From Dyadobacter frigoris (lineage in GTDB: Bacteria; Bacteroidota; Bacteroidia; Cytophagales; Spirosomataceae), in assembly GCF_005280585.1 (NCBI RefSeq), contig NZ_SZVO01000008.1, positions 248,001 to 312,000 on the forward strand: a stretch of DNA of 64,000 bases, read 5' to 3'. Positions 18,116-28,103 of the stretch are shown one piece after another (position 1 is the stretch's first letter; each line of letters opens with the position of its first letter). Below the pieces are notes generated by a model. The model made no database searches, was not told the DNA's origin, and worked only from the letters and a program-made list of their open reading frames with translations. The position numbers were made by a program, and so were the translations under genes.

Positions 18116-18723
18116 GTTTTATTACCGTTTATTGTCATATTGACGAAAACTCCTGTTCTGTAAACGGCGAAACTGTTTTACAGAAAAACGAGGAATCTTC
18201 GGATAGCTGGTTCAAACAATTGTATAAGGACCTCGCCATAGAATATCCAAAATTTTATAAAATGGATATGCTTTCCCAAGCAGGTTTTATCGGATCAGAA
18301 TTAATAAAAAGAGCAAATCCTGATTTGATTTCAAATTACAATGACGATGAAATAGCACTTCTTTTTGCCAATAGCGAATCCAGCGCAGACACCGATATTC
18401 GTTTTAAAGAATCTTATTTGGATAAGAAAACACCAAGCCCATCCTTATTTGTATACACGCTGCCTAATATTGTTTTGGGTGAAATTGCAATTAGAAATAA
18501 ATGGTTTGGTGAAAATATGTTTGCCGTTTTGCCTAAATTCACACCGGATTTTTTCGTTCAATATGGAATGGTTTTATTAACTACAGGTTCAAAAGCAGTA
18601 CTTGCTGGATGGCTTGGAATATTGGAGGGAAGGGTCGAGGTTTTTCTATTTTTAGTTGAAACAGAAAGCAATAAGGGCGAGCCGTTTGATATAGAAAATA
18701 TTATAAAATACGCCGGTTTTTAA
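18112..18723 (+). CDS. Short KS-like domain protein of the pigment cluster, function unknown
   Basis: A 203-residue protein I do not recognise by name. Its middle SLFVYTLPNIVLGEIAIRN resembles the FVQSTPNAVAGNLAL segment of the KS-like proteins at 3211 and 20304, and it sits beside a true KS. It looks like the N-terminal half of a thiolase-fold protein, with no Cys-His-His residues. It could be a partner or chaperone of the KS encoded just upstream, with which it overlaps by 4 bases. It is acidic and has no signal peptide. Confidence 0.6.
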   Translation: MSFITVYCHIDENSCSVNGETVLQKNEESSDSWFKQLYKDLAIEYPKFYKMDMLSQAGFIGSELIKRANPDLISNYNDDEIALLFANSESSADTDIRFKESYLDKKTPSPSLFVYTLPNIVLGEIAIRNKWFGENMFAVLPKFTPDFFVQYGMVLLTTGSKAVLAGWLGILEGRVEVFLFLVETESNKGEPFDIENIIKYAGF

Positions 18724-18777
18724 TCGGATAAATAAAAAAGGATACTCACAGCAAGCTGAATAAACGATTTATTATCA

Positions 18778-19035
18778 ATGGACACATTAAAGGAAGATTT
18801 AAAAAAACACATTATAGAACAATTGAATCTTGAAGATTTGCAGGTATCGGACATTGATGACGACGCTTTGCTTTTCAGTACGGATGGAATTGGCCTGGAC
18901 TCGATTGATGCACTTGAACTGATCGTGCTGATGGAAAAATATTACGGCATTCAGGTTACAAATCCTGAGGAAGGAAAAGTAGCGTTCCTGTCAATTAATA
19001 CCATGGCCGATTACATAGCGAAAAGAAGAACTTAA
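18778..19035 (+). CDS. Acyl carrier protein (pigment cluster ACP 2)
   Basis: An 85-residue ACP with the phosphopantetheine site in GIGLDSIDALELIVLM (Ser near residue 43). It differs clearly from ACP 1 (DSI against DSL and a longer C-terminal loop), as in E. coli aryl-polyene loci, which have two specialised ACPs. It lies between two ketosynthase genes and starts 54 bases after the short KS-like gene. Confidence 0.9.
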   Translation: MDTLKEDLKKHIIEQLNLEDLQVSDIDDDALLFSTDGIGLDSIDALELIVLMEKYYGIQVTNPEEGKVAFLSINTMADYIAKRRT

Positions 19036-19076
19036 AAAGTGTTTACTGAAATTGACTCTCAACTTTCCACTAAAAA

Positions 19077-20264
19077 ATGTCCGTTCGAATAACAGGTATT
19101 GGAATTGTTTCAGCAATAGGATTAACTGTTGCTGAAAATCTGTCTTCACTTGAAAACAGCAAATCCGGTATTGGCAAGATACAATATCTTGATCAAAAGG
19201 GAGACTATCTGGTGGGTGAAGTGAAGTGTTCAAATCGGGAATTGATAAGTAGACTTGGCGTGAAATCACAGCCAATTTCCAGAACGTCATTATTGGGACT
19301 GGCCGCGGCAAGAGAAGCCTGGGGAGAAAACAAACATTCATCCAAATTACGAACCGGTATCATTTCGGCTACGTCGGTTGGCGGAATGGACCAGACCGAA
19401 CATTTTTACCGCGATTATCTGAATCAGAATAATCCTGATTTTCATGTTTTGAAATGCCACGACAGCGGGAATACCACAGAGCGGATTGCTGCTGAATTAG
19501 GTATTTCAGGTTATATAAACACACTTTCAACGGCTTGTTCTTCCGGGGCGAATGCGATTATGCTGGGTGCACGCCTGATCGAACAGGGGAAACTTGACCG
19601 TGTTCTGGTTGGAGGAACGGACGCTTTGACACAATTTACATTGAATGGTTTCCGCTCTTTAATGATCTACGACGATCAGTGGTGCAGGCCCTTTGATGAA
19701 TCCAGAAGCGGGCTGAATCTGGGTGAAGGTGCTGCGTTTTTGTTATTGGAAAATGAAAAAAGTATAGATTTTTCCGGCAACGAAACCCTGTGTTGTTTAA
19801 GCGGCTGGGCAAATGCCGCCGATGCTTATCATCAGACTGCCTCTTCTCCGGATGGAAAAGGAGCGACGCTGGCCATTCAAAATGCCATTGAAGTTTCGGG
19901 ATTAAGTGCTTTGGATATTTCTTACATCAATGCGCATGGCACCGGAACGAAGAATAATGATCTTTCCGAGTCGGTTGCTTTGCTTAATATTTTTGGAGAT
20001 AATTGTCCTGATTTTAGCTCGACCAAGCCGTTTACCGGACATACACTTGCAGCGGCTGGGGCAATTGAAGCAGTTCTTTCGGTATTAGCAATCCAAAACA
20101 GTATCATTTTTCCAAACCTGAATTATAGTCGGGCCATTACTGAAACAGGACTTATACCCATTACTGAATTTCAATCCAATCAGCCCGTGACTTCGGTGTT
20201 ATCCAATTCATTCGGTTTTGGAGGGAATAATTCTTCATTGGTTTTCTCAGTTAATAATTCATAA
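19077..20264 (+). CDS. Beta-ketoacyl-ACP synthase, active-site complete (KS 3)
   Basis: A 395-residue ketosynthase with C154 in LSTACSSGANA, H287 in NAHGTGTKNND and H322 in KPFTGHTLAAAGAIE. It is of FabF type by the ACSSG and GTGT motifs and is followed after 39 bases by an inactive KS-like gene. The KS/KS-like order matches the KS-alpha plus chain-length-factor arrangement of type II polyketide synthases, so this is the likely elongating enzyme (inference). Confidence 0.9.
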   Translation: MSVRITGIGIVSAIGLTVAENLSSLENSKSGIGKIQYLDQKGDYLVGEVKCSNRELISRLGVKSQPISRTSLLGLAAAREAWGENKHSSKLRTGIISATSVGGMDQTEHFYRDYLNQNNPDFHVLKCHDSGNTTERIAAELGISGYINTLSTACSSGANAIMLGARLIEQGKLDRVLVGGTDALTQFTLNGFRSLMIYDDQWCRPFDESRSGLNLGEGAAFLLLENEKSIDFSGNETLCCLSGWANAADAYHQTASSPDGKGATLAIQNAIEVSGLSALDISYINAHGTGTKNNDLSESVALLNIFGDNCPDFSSTKPFTGHTLAAAGAIEAVLSVLAIQNSIIFPNLNYSRAITETGLIPITEFQSNQPVTSVLSNSFGFGGNNSSLVFSVNNS

Positions 20265-20303
20265 CTGACGCGTTTTTTGCTATCGATTTTCACTAAAAGT
20301 CAA

Positions 20304-21266
20304 ATGTATATAACTGCCGCTTCAACGATTTCTCATCAGCCTACATTCAAAAATGCAGGTTTTTCGAAATTGATAGAGCCATTAAAAATTGATTCTGAAT
20401 TAATCAGCCCTAATTTTAAGGAATATATTGACGCAGGTTTGCTTCGCCGCATGAGCAAGATTTTGCGGATGTCTGTAACAGCTGCAAAAGATTGTTTGCA
20501 ACAGGCAGAAGTTGATCAGCCAGGAGCAATAATTGTGGGAACTGGTTTGGGTTGTTTGCAGGATACAGAAAAATTCCTCAATAACTTCCTGACGATTGAG
20601 GGACTTTTACCGCCGACTTCATTTATTCAATCTACGCATAATACCATAGCCGGACAGATTTCTTTAAGCATTGGAAATCACGGCTATAACATGACGCACA
20701 CACAAAACACACTTTCTTTCGAACATGCTTTGATCGATGCCGGTTTGCTTTTGGGTGAAGGAAATGACAATATTATTGTAGGTGCTGCGGATGAATACAT
20801 TGAAATACTGAGCACAATCGGAGAACATTTGCATGTGAAACCAGAAGTGAATTTAACTTCCGGCGCATCATTTTTTATTGTATCTAAGGAACAGTCCGGC
20901 AAATCAATCGCTAAAATTAAAGATATTGAAACGGTTGGGCTGGTGCAGGATATTCAGGAATCGATAGAAAATTTTCTGATAAACAATACTTTGAAAGAAT
21001 CTGAAATTGATCTGGTTCTTTATAGTGATTTTAACGATTTAAAAGATTCTGGTCAGGTTTCGGATGTTTTTAAACGTTTTGAAAATAGCTCAGAATTAAT
21101 AAATTATACGAATATTATAGGCATTTACCCGTCAAATTCTGCTTTTGCATTACACTATGCGGTAGACAGAATTCGGGATAACAATAAGATAAAATCTGTA
21201 TTGATCATTAACGGATTAAATAAAATAAATTTGGGCTTAATATTAATCGAATCCATTGAAGCATAA
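20304..21266 (+). CDS. Ketosynthase-like chain-length-factor-type protein without catalytic Cys
   Basis: A 320-residue paralogue of the protein at 3211. Shared features are GLLRRMSKILRMSVTAA, FIQSTHNTIAGQISL and THTQNTLSFEHALIDAGLL, the last lying where an active KS has its cysteine. I start it at the ATG 20304 (MYITAASTISHQPTF), not the upstream TTG at 20277, because this N-terminus aligns with MFIKDLSCISAQQTY of the paralogue. It probably partners KS 3. It overlaps the deacetylase gene by 11 bases. Confidence 0.75.
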   Translation: MYITAASTISHQPTFKNAGFSKLIEPLKIDSELISPNFKEYIDAGLLRRMSKILRMSVTAAKDCLQQAEVDQPGAIIVGTGLGCLQDTEKFLNNFLTIEGLLPPTSFIQSTHNTIAGQISLSIGNHGYNMTHTQNTLSFEHALIDAGLLLGEGNDNIIVGAADEYIEILSTIGEHLHVKPEVNLTSGASFFIVSKEQSGKSIAKIKDIETVGLVQDIQESIENFLINNTLKESEIDLVLYSDFNDLKDSGQVSDVFKRFENSSELINYTNIIGIYPSNSAFALHYAVDRIRDNNKIKSVLIINGLNKINLGLILIESIEA

Positions 21267-22026
21267 CATCGTTACGGCAATTTCCGCTATAGCCCTCGTT
21301 TTGTGCGGGTTTGCCTTTTGGGAAACAGGTTATGTTGAGATAATCCTCGGTTTGATTGTGATTTTTTATCTGGCCAGTACGACTTACGGATCCTTTCAAA
21401 TCAGGGCAAATTATTTTGTAAAATCCATCCACAAAGGCAATAAAAAATCGGTAGCATTCACTTTTGACGACGGGCCTGATCCGGAAATCACACCTCGAAT
21501 TTTGGCGGTTTTAAAAGAAAAAGGAGTGAAAGCGACCTTTTTTGTGATTGGGGAAAAGGCTGAAAAATATCCGGATTTACTAAGGCAGATTGATGAAGAG
21601 GGACATATTGTGGCCAATCATTCTTACAGTCATAATCATCTCATCGGATTTTTTTCAAAGAAACGACTGAATCAGGATTTGACTCATTGTAACGAAGCGA
21701 TAATAGCAGCACTAGGGAAATCGCCTGTTTTTTTTCGTCCTCCTTTTGGTGTAACTAACCCACGTTATGCAAACGTTTTGAAGGGATTAAAAATGCAGTC
21801 GATTGGCTGGTCGCTTCGCAGTTTTGATACCCGGGCGAAAAACAAATACCAGCTGATTGAAAAAGTAATTTCAAATTTAAAAAGAAGAGATATCGTTTTG
21901 CTGCATGACAACCGTGCCGTCACTGCCGATGCGCTGGAAGATCTTATTGAACATTGTTTCAATAAAAATATCGAAATCCAGCCGCTTTCAATAATCATTA
22001 ATAAAGAACCTTATGAAACCGTTTAA
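21256..22026 (+). CDS. Polysaccharide deacetylase (NodB-like, CE4)
   Basis: A 256-residue protein with two N-terminal membrane segments (about residues 5-45) and a NodB domain: FTFDDGPDPEITPRIL with the metal-binding DD, then HIVANHSYSHNHL with the HSxxH motif, and FFRPPFGVTN. The catalytic set is complete. It opens with TTG, the only possible start in this frame, and overlaps the gene before it by 11 bases and the LolA-like gene after it by 14. The substrate in the pigment cluster is unknown; deacylation of a lipid or sugar carrier is a guess. Confidence 0.82.
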   Translation: MKHNIVTAISAIALVLCGFAFWETGYVEIILGLIVIFYLASTTYGSFQIRANYFVKSIHKGNKKSVAFTFDDGPDPEITPRILAVLKEKGVKATFFVIGEKAEKYPDLLRQIDEEGHIVANHSYSHNHLIGFFSKKRLNQDLTHCNEAIIAALGKSPVFFRPPFGVTNPRYANVLKGLKMQSIGWSLRSFDTRAKNKYQLIEKVISNLKRRDIVLLHDNRAVTADALEDLIEHCFNKNIEIQPLSIIINKEPYETV

Positions 22027-22645
22027 AGTATATTTCGTACTGTTTTTCAGCTTATTTGGCGGGACAATACTTGCACAGGAATTTAAACCGGCAGCTAATC
22101 CGGATAAAATATTGGCTGATCTAAGAAAATCATCGCTGGCAACTTCTTCCATCCAGGCCGATTTCAGAGAAGAGAAATACTTGTCTTTTTTGAAAGAACC
22201 TGAAAAATCATCTGGTGTATTTTATTACAAAAAAGAAGATCAGATGCGTTGGGAACAACAAACACCCTTTAAATACGTAATCCTGATTAACGGCGAAAAA
22301 CTCCGTGTGCTGGATGCCGGAAAAGAGAAAAATGTAGGTTCCGCAGGAAAAATGGCCGGACAAATAAAGCAGGTTATGCTTGGACTTGTCAATGGGGATT
22401 TTCAGAAAAGTAAGACTTTTACGCAGGTTTGTATGGAAAATGCAGATTATTATCAGGTCACATTAACACCGACAAACAAGCGGATGAGAAATGTATATGC
22501 TAAAATTAATTTATTGTTTCCCAAAAATGGCTTACGGTTGAAAGAGCTTACTTTTTTTGAGAAAGGCGGAGATAAAAGTATTATGAAATTCCAGAACGAA
22601 AAGTTTAATCAGCCTATTGCGGAGACTGTTTTTACCAATTTATAA
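22013..22645 (+). CDS. LolA-like outer-membrane lipoprotein carrier protein
   Basis: A 210-residue secreted protein with a clear signal peptide (about residues 1-21, ending GGTILAQ). The LolA fold is visible in ILADLRKSSLATSSIQADF, the YYKKEDQMRWEQQTPFKYV strand pair and TFFEKGGDKSIMKFQN near the end. LolA-type proteins shuttle lipid-bearing molecules across the periplasm. Copies are typical in aryl-polyene clusters, where they are assumed to carry the pigment lipid from the exporter to the outer membrane. Confidence 0.82.
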   Translation: MKPFKVYFVLFFSLFGGTILAQEFKPAANPDKILADLRKSSLATSSIQADFREEKYLSFLKEPEKSSGVFYYKKEDQMRWEQQTPFKYVILINGEKLRVLDAGKEKNVGSAGKMAGQIKQVMLGLVNGDFQKSKTFTQVCMENADYYQVTLTPTNKRMRNVYAKINLLFPKNGLRLKELTFFEKGGDKSIMKFQNEKFNQPIAETVFTNL

Positions 22646-22685
22646 TGTAGATTTCAACCCTGGTTTTCTCAAATTTACCTGACAA

Positions 22686-23042
22686 ATGTTTCTCGATAGT
22701 CTTTATAAAATAACCGGTTTAGATGTTACACCGGAAACAATTTTAGCTACTATTTCCATAAATCCGGATCATGCTATATTTGAAGGGCATTTCCCTGATT
22801 CTCCTGTAATGCCTGGAGTTGTGCAGCTGCAAATCGTGAAAGAATTGTTGGAAAAACACTTTGGGAAAACTTTGAAAATGAAAACCATGCGAACCAGTAA
22901 ATTTCTTAAGGTAATAAATCCAAAAGAAACGCAGGACGTATATATTGACATCAAATTTAAGAACGGTGAATTTTTAGAAGTTGTGGCCTCCGGAAGTTGG
23001 GAAAACGCAACTTTTTTTAAAGCACAAGTTTCTTATATTTAA
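22686..23042 (+). CDS. Hot-dog 3-hydroxyacyl-ACP dehydratase (FabZ/ApeI type, DH 2)
   Basis: A 118-residue hot-dog protein with the FabA/FabZ signature IFEGHFPDSPVMPGVVQLQ at about residues 35-53. The His in GHFP is the usual catalytic residue, so this is probably the active half of a pair with the protein at 16111. Length is short, as usual for aryl-polyene dehydratases. The dehydratase creates the trans double bond in each elongation round. Confidence 0.84.
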   Translation: MFLDSLYKITGLDVTPETILATISINPDHAIFEGHFPDSPVMPGVVQLQIVKELLEKHFGKTLKMKTMRTSKFLKVINPKETQDVYIDIKFKNGEFLEVVASGSWENATFFKAQVSYI

Positions 23043-23105
23043 CATTCCTGCTCATGCAACATATTGCTGTCAACATAAGAATTTCCGTTTCATCGTTCTG
23101 ATCTA

Positions 23106-24266
23106 ATGATTTTAAAAGATATACACTGCTGCATTCTGATTCCTACTTATAACAACCAAAAAACGCTCCGTCGCGTTATTGACAGCGTTTTGGCTTATAG
23201 TGGCGGCGAAGATATCATTGTTATTAACGATGGTTCAACAGACGAAACAGTCAGTATTTTATCGGAATACGGAAGCGGAATTCAGGTAATTCATAACGAT
23301 AGAAACAGGGGAAAAGGATATTCGCTGAGACGTGGATTCAAAGAAGCGCTTAATCTGGGTTATAAAAATGCAATTTCAATAGATTCAGACGGACAACATT
23401 TGCCATCCGATATTCCTCTTTTTATAGAGACGGCTTATCAAAATTCGGGTGCTTTATTGATGGGCTCCCGTAACATGGAGCAGGAAGGCGTACCTGGAAA
23501 AAGCTCTTTTGGGAATAAGTTTTCTAACTTTTGGTTCAAGGTTGAAACTGGACTGGTTTTACCGGACACGCAAACTGGTTTTCGGCTTTATCCGCTTGAA
23601 GAAGTTAGCAAAATCAGACTTCTCACAACGAAATTTGAAACAGAGATTGAGGTTATTGTAAAACTGGCCTGGCGTAACGTTAAGATTATACCCATTGATA
23701 TTCAGGTGATTTACGATAGCAATGAACGGGTAACCCACTTTCGTCCGTTTCAGGATTTTACCAGAATAAGTATTTTAAACACTTATTTCGTCATTCTCAC
23801 TTTGTTATATTATTTACCCAAACGCCTTTTCCTTTTTGTAAAAAAAAAAGGACTTTGGGAGATCATAAAGGAGGAGGCGGTCAAACCGGATGAGAGTAAT
23901 TACAGTAAGGCGCTTTCAATTGCTTTTGGCGTTTTTATGGGAATCGTTCCAATCTGGGGTTTTCAGCTTTTGGTTGGTATTCCGTTATCCGTTTATTTCA
24001 AAATGAACAAAGTCCTTTTTCTTACAGCGGCCAATATCAGTCTTCCGCCGCTTATTCCTCTTATTATCTTTTTCAGTTATAAATTCGGTGGTTTGTTTTA
24101 TAAAAATGGCGTCCAGCTTGATTCAATTAAAGATCTTACGCTGGATTCTATCAATAAAAACTTTGTCCAGTATTTTCTTGGCGGTACTTTATTAGCTTCC
24201 TTCACAGGCCTTTTGGCTTTTGGTATTTCGTGGCTTATTTTTAAAGTGCTCAGAAAAGAGGCATGA
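23106..24266 (+). CDS. Glycosyltransferase family 2 with C-terminal DUF2062 membrane domain
   Basis: A 386-residue protein. The N-terminal GT2 domain (about 1-220) has ILIPTYNNQKTLRRVIDS, VINDGSTDET and SIDSDGQHLPSDI with the metal-binding DSDG. Two-domain DPM1-like glycosyltransferases of this kind transfer sugars to lipid carriers. The C-terminal region (about 265-385) is a DUF2062 membrane domain, recognisable by GVFMGIVPIWGFQLLVGIP. It is the last gene in the pigment block, after a 63-base gap, and probably glycosylates or anchors a lipid intermediate. Confidence 0.8.
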   Translation: MILKDIHCCILIPTYNNQKTLRRVIDSVLAYSGGEDIIVINDGSTDETVSILSEYGSGIQVIHNDRNRGKGYSLRRGFKEALNLGYKNAISIDSDGQHLPSDIPLFIETAYQNSGALLMGSRNMEQEGVPGKSSFGNKFSNFWFKVETGLVLPDTQTGFRLYPLEEVSKIRLLTTKFETEIEVIVKLAWRNVKIIPIDIQVIYDSNERVTHFRPFQDFTRISILNTYFVILTLLYYLPKRLFLFVKKKGLWEIIKEEAVKPDESNYSKALSIAFGVFMGIVPIWGFQLLVGIPLSVYFKMNKVLFLTAANISLPPLIPLIIFFSYKFGGLFYKNGVQLDSIKDLTLDSINKNFVQYFLGGTLLASFTGLLAFGISWLIFKVLRKEA

Positions 24267-24320
24267 TTTTTCGGATAAATCAATTCAAATTACTTCCTTC
24301 ATCCAAATCAATTACCAACT

Positions 24321-25253
24321 ATGAGCACTACTATTACGACTGCACAAGACCTGAAAAATTATTACCAGAATCTTTTCAGATCGGCGCGGGTAAGGGCTAT
24401 CGGCTGGGAATTGGGTGTTATGATTTTATTTGGTTTGCTGGCTTATTTTAGTCATAAAACGGTTTTATACCTTGCCGGATTTTTAGTCGTAGGAATAATA
24501 GCCATTTTTCATCGCCGCTATCACAACAAATCTTACAAGAGACTGGCTGTTTTTAAAACTCCGTTTCCGGCTGCATGGCGTCAGATTCTTGAAAAACATT
24601 CGGTTTTCTTTAAAAATCTTGATGGTCAAAAACAGACGCTATTTGAAAAAAGAGTGCAATTGTTTTTGATTGGAAAAAGAGTGGAGGGCATCGATACTGA
24701 AATTGACGATGAAATACGGGTCTTAGTGGCGGCCAGTTCTATCATTCCGACTTTTGCATTCCCTGCATTCGATTATCCTGATTTAAATGAGGTTTTGGTT
24801 TACCCTGCATCCTTCAGCGAAAAATTTGAAATCGGGGCACACAAGCATGATGAAAATATTGAAGGCATGGTTGGTAACCGATATATGAACCATTCGTTGC
24901 TTTTGTCAAAACCTGCGTTGTTAAGCGGATTCAATGGAAGGAAAGGAGAAAATAATGTAGGTATTCATGAATTCGTCCATCTTCTGGATCGGGAAGATGG
25001 CGATACCGACGGAGTTCCTGAACGACTTGCAGACAACGCTTACGCTTTACCGTGGCTTCATCTGATCAAAAAAGAAATGCAAAATATCCGGAGCGGCGAG
25101 TCAGATATAAATCCTTATGCGATTACAAACAATGCAGAATTTCTCGCTGTTGTTAGTGAATATTTCTTCAATAATCCGGAAGAATTCCAGCGCAAACATC
25201 CTGAATTATACGAAATTCTCTCCAAATTTTATCATATTGAGCCAGCTTTCTGA
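24321..25253 (+). CDS. Zinc-dependent peptidase, MtfA-like (M90)
   Basis: A 310-residue protein with one or two N-terminal membrane segments (about residues 30-67), then an M90 domain. The zinc-binding HEFVH motif is at residues 216-220 in NNVGIHEFVHLLDREDGDTD, preceded by an MNHSLLLSKPALLSGF stretch typical of the family. In E. coli MtfA is a cytosolic aminopeptidase that titrates the regulator Mlc. The membrane anchor and Bacteroidota setting make that partner unlikely here. It starts 54 bases after the glycosyltransferase and may be unrelated to the pigment. Confidence 0.85.
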   Translation: MSTTITTAQDLKNYYQNLFRSARVRAIGWELGVMILFGLLAYFSHKTVLYLAGFLVVGIIAIFHRRYHNKSYKRLAVFKTPFPAAWRQILEKHSVFFKNLDGQKQTLFEKRVQLFLIGKRVEGIDTEIDDEIRVLVAASSIIPTFAFPAFDYPDLNEVLVYPASFSEKFEIGAHKHDENIEGMVGNRYMNHSLLLSKPALLSGFNGRKGENNVGIHEFVHLLDREDGDTDGVPERLADNAYALPWLHLIKKEMQNIRSGESDINPYAITNNAEFLAVVSEYFFNNPEEFQRKHPELYEILSKFYHIEPAF

Positions 25254-25401
25254 TTAATAAGTTGATTAACAGTGATATAAATATACTATTGGTATAGTTA
25301 ACTTTAACCAGTTAATTTTTTTATTAATTTACTCACATTTTATTTCTGTATTTTTTCACAAAAAAAATATGAATTAAACAAAAATAAGCCGTTTTTGATT
25401 T

Positions 25402-25430
25402 TGTTATGAGGTCGCATTCTCTATATTTAC
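25402..25430 (+). promoter_or_regulatory. Probable hppA promoter
   Basis: TTG (25402-25404), 18 bases, TATATTTA (25423-25430), one base off the TAnnTTTG consensus. It lies in a 213-base AT-rich gap, with the start codon about 30 bases after the expected transcription start. Confidence 0.4.
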
Positions 25431-25466
25431 GAGAATTTAAAACCTTTTAACTAATTCATATCGCGC

Positions 25467-28088
25467 ATGAGTAATATTACCTATTTAGTGCCAGTTTTAG
25501 GCCTGATTGGCTTGGTGGTTATGTTTTTCAAAAGAGGGTGGGTAATCAGGCAGGATGCCGGGGACGGCAACATGAAAGAAATTGCGGATGCTATCGCAGA
25601 TGGTGCTCTTGCATTTCTCAAAGCCGAATGGCGGGTGCTGATCGTCTTCGGTATTATTGTTAGTATTTTATTAGGTTTTTCCGGCACACTGGTTGCAAAT
25701 TCCAGTGTTTTTATTGGTGCCTCCTTTCTGGTTGGCGCCTTCATCTCGGCCTTTGCAGGATATATCGGGATGAATATTGCTACCAAATCCAACGTGCGGA
25801 CCACGCAGGCTGCGCGTACAAGTCTAACCAAAGCGCTTGAAGTTTCATTTACCGGCGGTTCCGTAATGGGAATCGGGGTAGCGAGTCTGGCCGTGATCGG
25901 ATTGGGCGGTTTGTTTATAATTCTTTACAGTGTTTTTGTGGGAAATAGCAGTGATGTCAACGGACTTGGCATGGAGAAGGTGCTTGAAGTACTGGCCGGT
26001 TTTTCTCTTGGAGCAGAATCTATCGCACTTTTTGCACGTGTAGGTGGTGGGATTTACACCAAAGCCGCTGACGTAGGAGCCGATTTGGTTGGAAAAGTAG
26101 AGGCAGGAATTCCCGAAGACGATCCAAGAAACCCGGCTACAATTGCTGATAATGTGGGTGATAACGTGGGCGACGTTGCCGGGATGGGAGCTGATTTGTT
26201 TGGTTCTTATGTGGCCACGATTCTGGCAACCATGGTTTTGGGAAGAGAAATCATTGCCGAAGGAACAGATAATTTTGGAGGAATATCACCTATATTATTG
26301 CCTATGGTAATCGCAGGCGTGGGTTTGATCGCATCAATTATCAGTATGCTTTTCGTTCGGATCAGTGGTGATCATGGTGACGTGCAAGGTGCTTTAAACC
26401 GGGGAAACTGGGGATCAATTGTTTTGACATTAATTGCCTGTTATCCTTTGACGATGTGGATGTTACCGGAAGGGATACTAACCATTCGCGGCGTTGAGTT
26501 CACTTCCATGCATGTTTTTTACGCGATTTTACTAGGTTCCATTGTTGGCGCTATTATGTCAACGGTAACGGAATATTATACTGCAATGGGCAAACGTCCG
26601 GTTCAATCCATTGTAAATCAGTCTTCAACAGGCCATGCTACCAACATTATCGGCGGACTTTCTGTGGGTATGGAATCAACGGTTATTCCTACGTTGGTTT
26701 TGGCTGCCGGGATTTTTATCAGTTATGAATTTGCTGGTTTATATGGTGTGGCCATTGCTGCTGCTGGCATGATGGCGACTACGGCTATGCAGCTTGCCAT
26801 CGATGCTTTCGGCCCCATCGCAGATAATGCGGGTGGAATTGCGGAAATGGCACATTTGCCGGAAGAAGTTCGTGGCCGTACGGATGTTCTGGATGCTGTT
26901 GGAAATACTACCGCCGCTGCCGGAAAAGGTTTTGCAATTGCGTCGGCTGCACTTACTTCACTGGCTCTTTTTGCTGCTTTTTGTGGTGTGGCTGGGATCA
27001 GTTCCATTGATATTTACAAAGCCAATGTACTGGCCGGGCTTTTCGTAGGAGCGATGATTCCGTTTATATTTTCTTCTCTTGCTATTGCCGCAGTAGGTCG
27101 TGCCGCTATGAAAATGGTGGAAGAAGTGCGCCGCCAGTTCCGTGAAATTCCTGGAATTATGGAAGGAACTGCCAAACCCGAGTATGATAAATGTGTAGCG
27201 ATTTCTACGGAAGCTTCTATCAAAGAAATGGTGGCTCCCGGATTGATTGCTTTACTGGTACCCGTTATTGTCGGGTTTCTTTTTGGCCCCGAAGTATTGG
27301 GCGGGACTCTCGCGGGTGTAACAGTTTCCGGGGTTTTGATGGGTATTTTTATGAACAATGCCGGTGGTGCCTGGGATAATGCGAAAAAATCTTTTGAAAA
27401 AGGTGCTGTCATTAATGGCAAAACGTATTACAAAGGCTCCGATCCACATAAAGCCGCGGTGACGGGTGATACGGTTGGTGATCCATTTAAAGATACTTCC
27501 GGACCATCGATGAATATTTTGATCAAATTGATGTCAATTGTTTCCTTGGTAATCGCCCCGCATATCGCTGTTATTCCTGCTGGTGTAGAGGTAGTTGAAG
27601 AAGAAATTATTGAAATGCCTATGACAGAAGTGGAAACGACTATACTTGATTTGAACGGAATGAAGCTAAATATCGCCGCCTCGGGAAATCCTGTGGAAGC
27701 TGCTTTGCTGGATTTTATCAAATCTGATAAAAAAGTGGACAAGGAAACCTGGTTTGATTTTGACCGTTTATTATTTAAAACCGGAAGTGACAAACTTGAA
27801 CAAAAGTCTAAGGAACAGCTTGAAAATGTTGCCGAAATATTAAAAGCATATCCTGATGTGGCAATCAAGCTGGGAGGTTATACGGATAATACCGGAGACG
27901 CGGCCGCCAATGTTAAACTTTCAAGCGAAAGGGCGGAATCAGTAAAAAAATCACTGGAAGATCTGGGTATTGATAAATCACGTCTGGAAGCGGAAGGTTA
28001 CGGCGAAGAACATCCGGTTGCATCTAATGACACTGAAAAAGGCAGAGCTGAGAATCGGCGTATATCAATCAGGGTAACGAAGAAGTAA
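25467..28088 (+). CDS. hppA: Membrane-bound ion-pumping pyrophosphatase with C-terminal OmpA domain
   Basis: An 873-residue fusion. Residues 1 to about 720 are a multi-helix pyrophosphatase that couples PPi hydrolysis to H+ or Na+ transport. The PPi-site motif [20 protein letters not shown] is present (near residues 230-249), as is the second acidic block with [13 protein letters not shown]. The [11 protein letters not shown] segment has Ala where potassium-independent enzymes have Lys, which points to the potassium-dependent class. Residues about 755-873 form an OmpA-like peptidoglycan-binding domain ([31 protein letters not shown]). The C-terminus of these pumps faces the periplasm, so wall binding is topologically possible. 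Normal family members end before the OmpA part. Confidence 0.9.
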   Translation: MSNITYLVPVLGLIGLVVMFFKRGWVIRQDAGDGNMKEIADAIADGALAFLKAEWRVLIVFGIIVSILLGFSGTLVANSSVFIGASFLVGAFISAFAGYIGMNIATKSNVRTTQAARTSLTKALEVSFTGGSVMGIGVASLAVIGLGGLFIILYSVFVGNSSDVNGLGMEKVLEVLAGFSLGAESIALFARVGGGIYTKAADVGADLVGKVEAGIPEDDPRNPATIADNVGDNVGDVAGMGADLFGSYVATILATMVLGREIIAEGTDNFGGISPILLPMVIAGVGLIASIISMLFVRISGDHGDVQGALNRGNWGSIVLTLIACYPLTMWMLPEGILTIRGVEFTSMHVFYAILLGSIVGAIMSTVTEYYTAMGKRPVQSIVNQSSTGHATNIIGGLSVGMESTVIPTLVLAAGIFISYEFAGLYGVAIAAAGMMATTAMQLAIDAFGPIADNAGGIAEMAHLPEEVRGRTDVLDAVGNTTAAAGKGFAIASAALTSLALFAAFCGVAGISSIDIYKANVLAGLFVGAMIPFIFSSLAIAAVGRAAMKMVEEVRRQFREIPGIMEGTAKPEYDKCVAISTEASIKEMVAPGLIALLVPVIVGFLFGPEVLGGTLAGVTVSGVLMGIFMNNAGGAWDNAKKSFEKGAVINGKTYYKGSDPHKAAVTGDTVGDPFKDTSGPSMNILIKLMSIVSLVIAPHIAVIPAGVEVVEEEIIEMPMTEVETTILDLNGMKLNIAASGNPVEAALLDFIKSDKKVDKETWFDFDRLLFKTGSDKLEQKSKEQLENVAEILKAYPDVAIKLGGYTDNTGDAAANVKLSSERAESVKKSLEDLGIDKSRLEAEGYGEEHPVASNDTEKGRAENRRISIRVTKK

Positions 28089-28103
28089 CAATTATTTAAT
28101 CAT

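Noticed and set aside
20277..20303. Upstream TTG start for the second chain-length-factor-like protein
   Set aside because: The ATG at 20304 aligns with the start of the paralogue at 3211.
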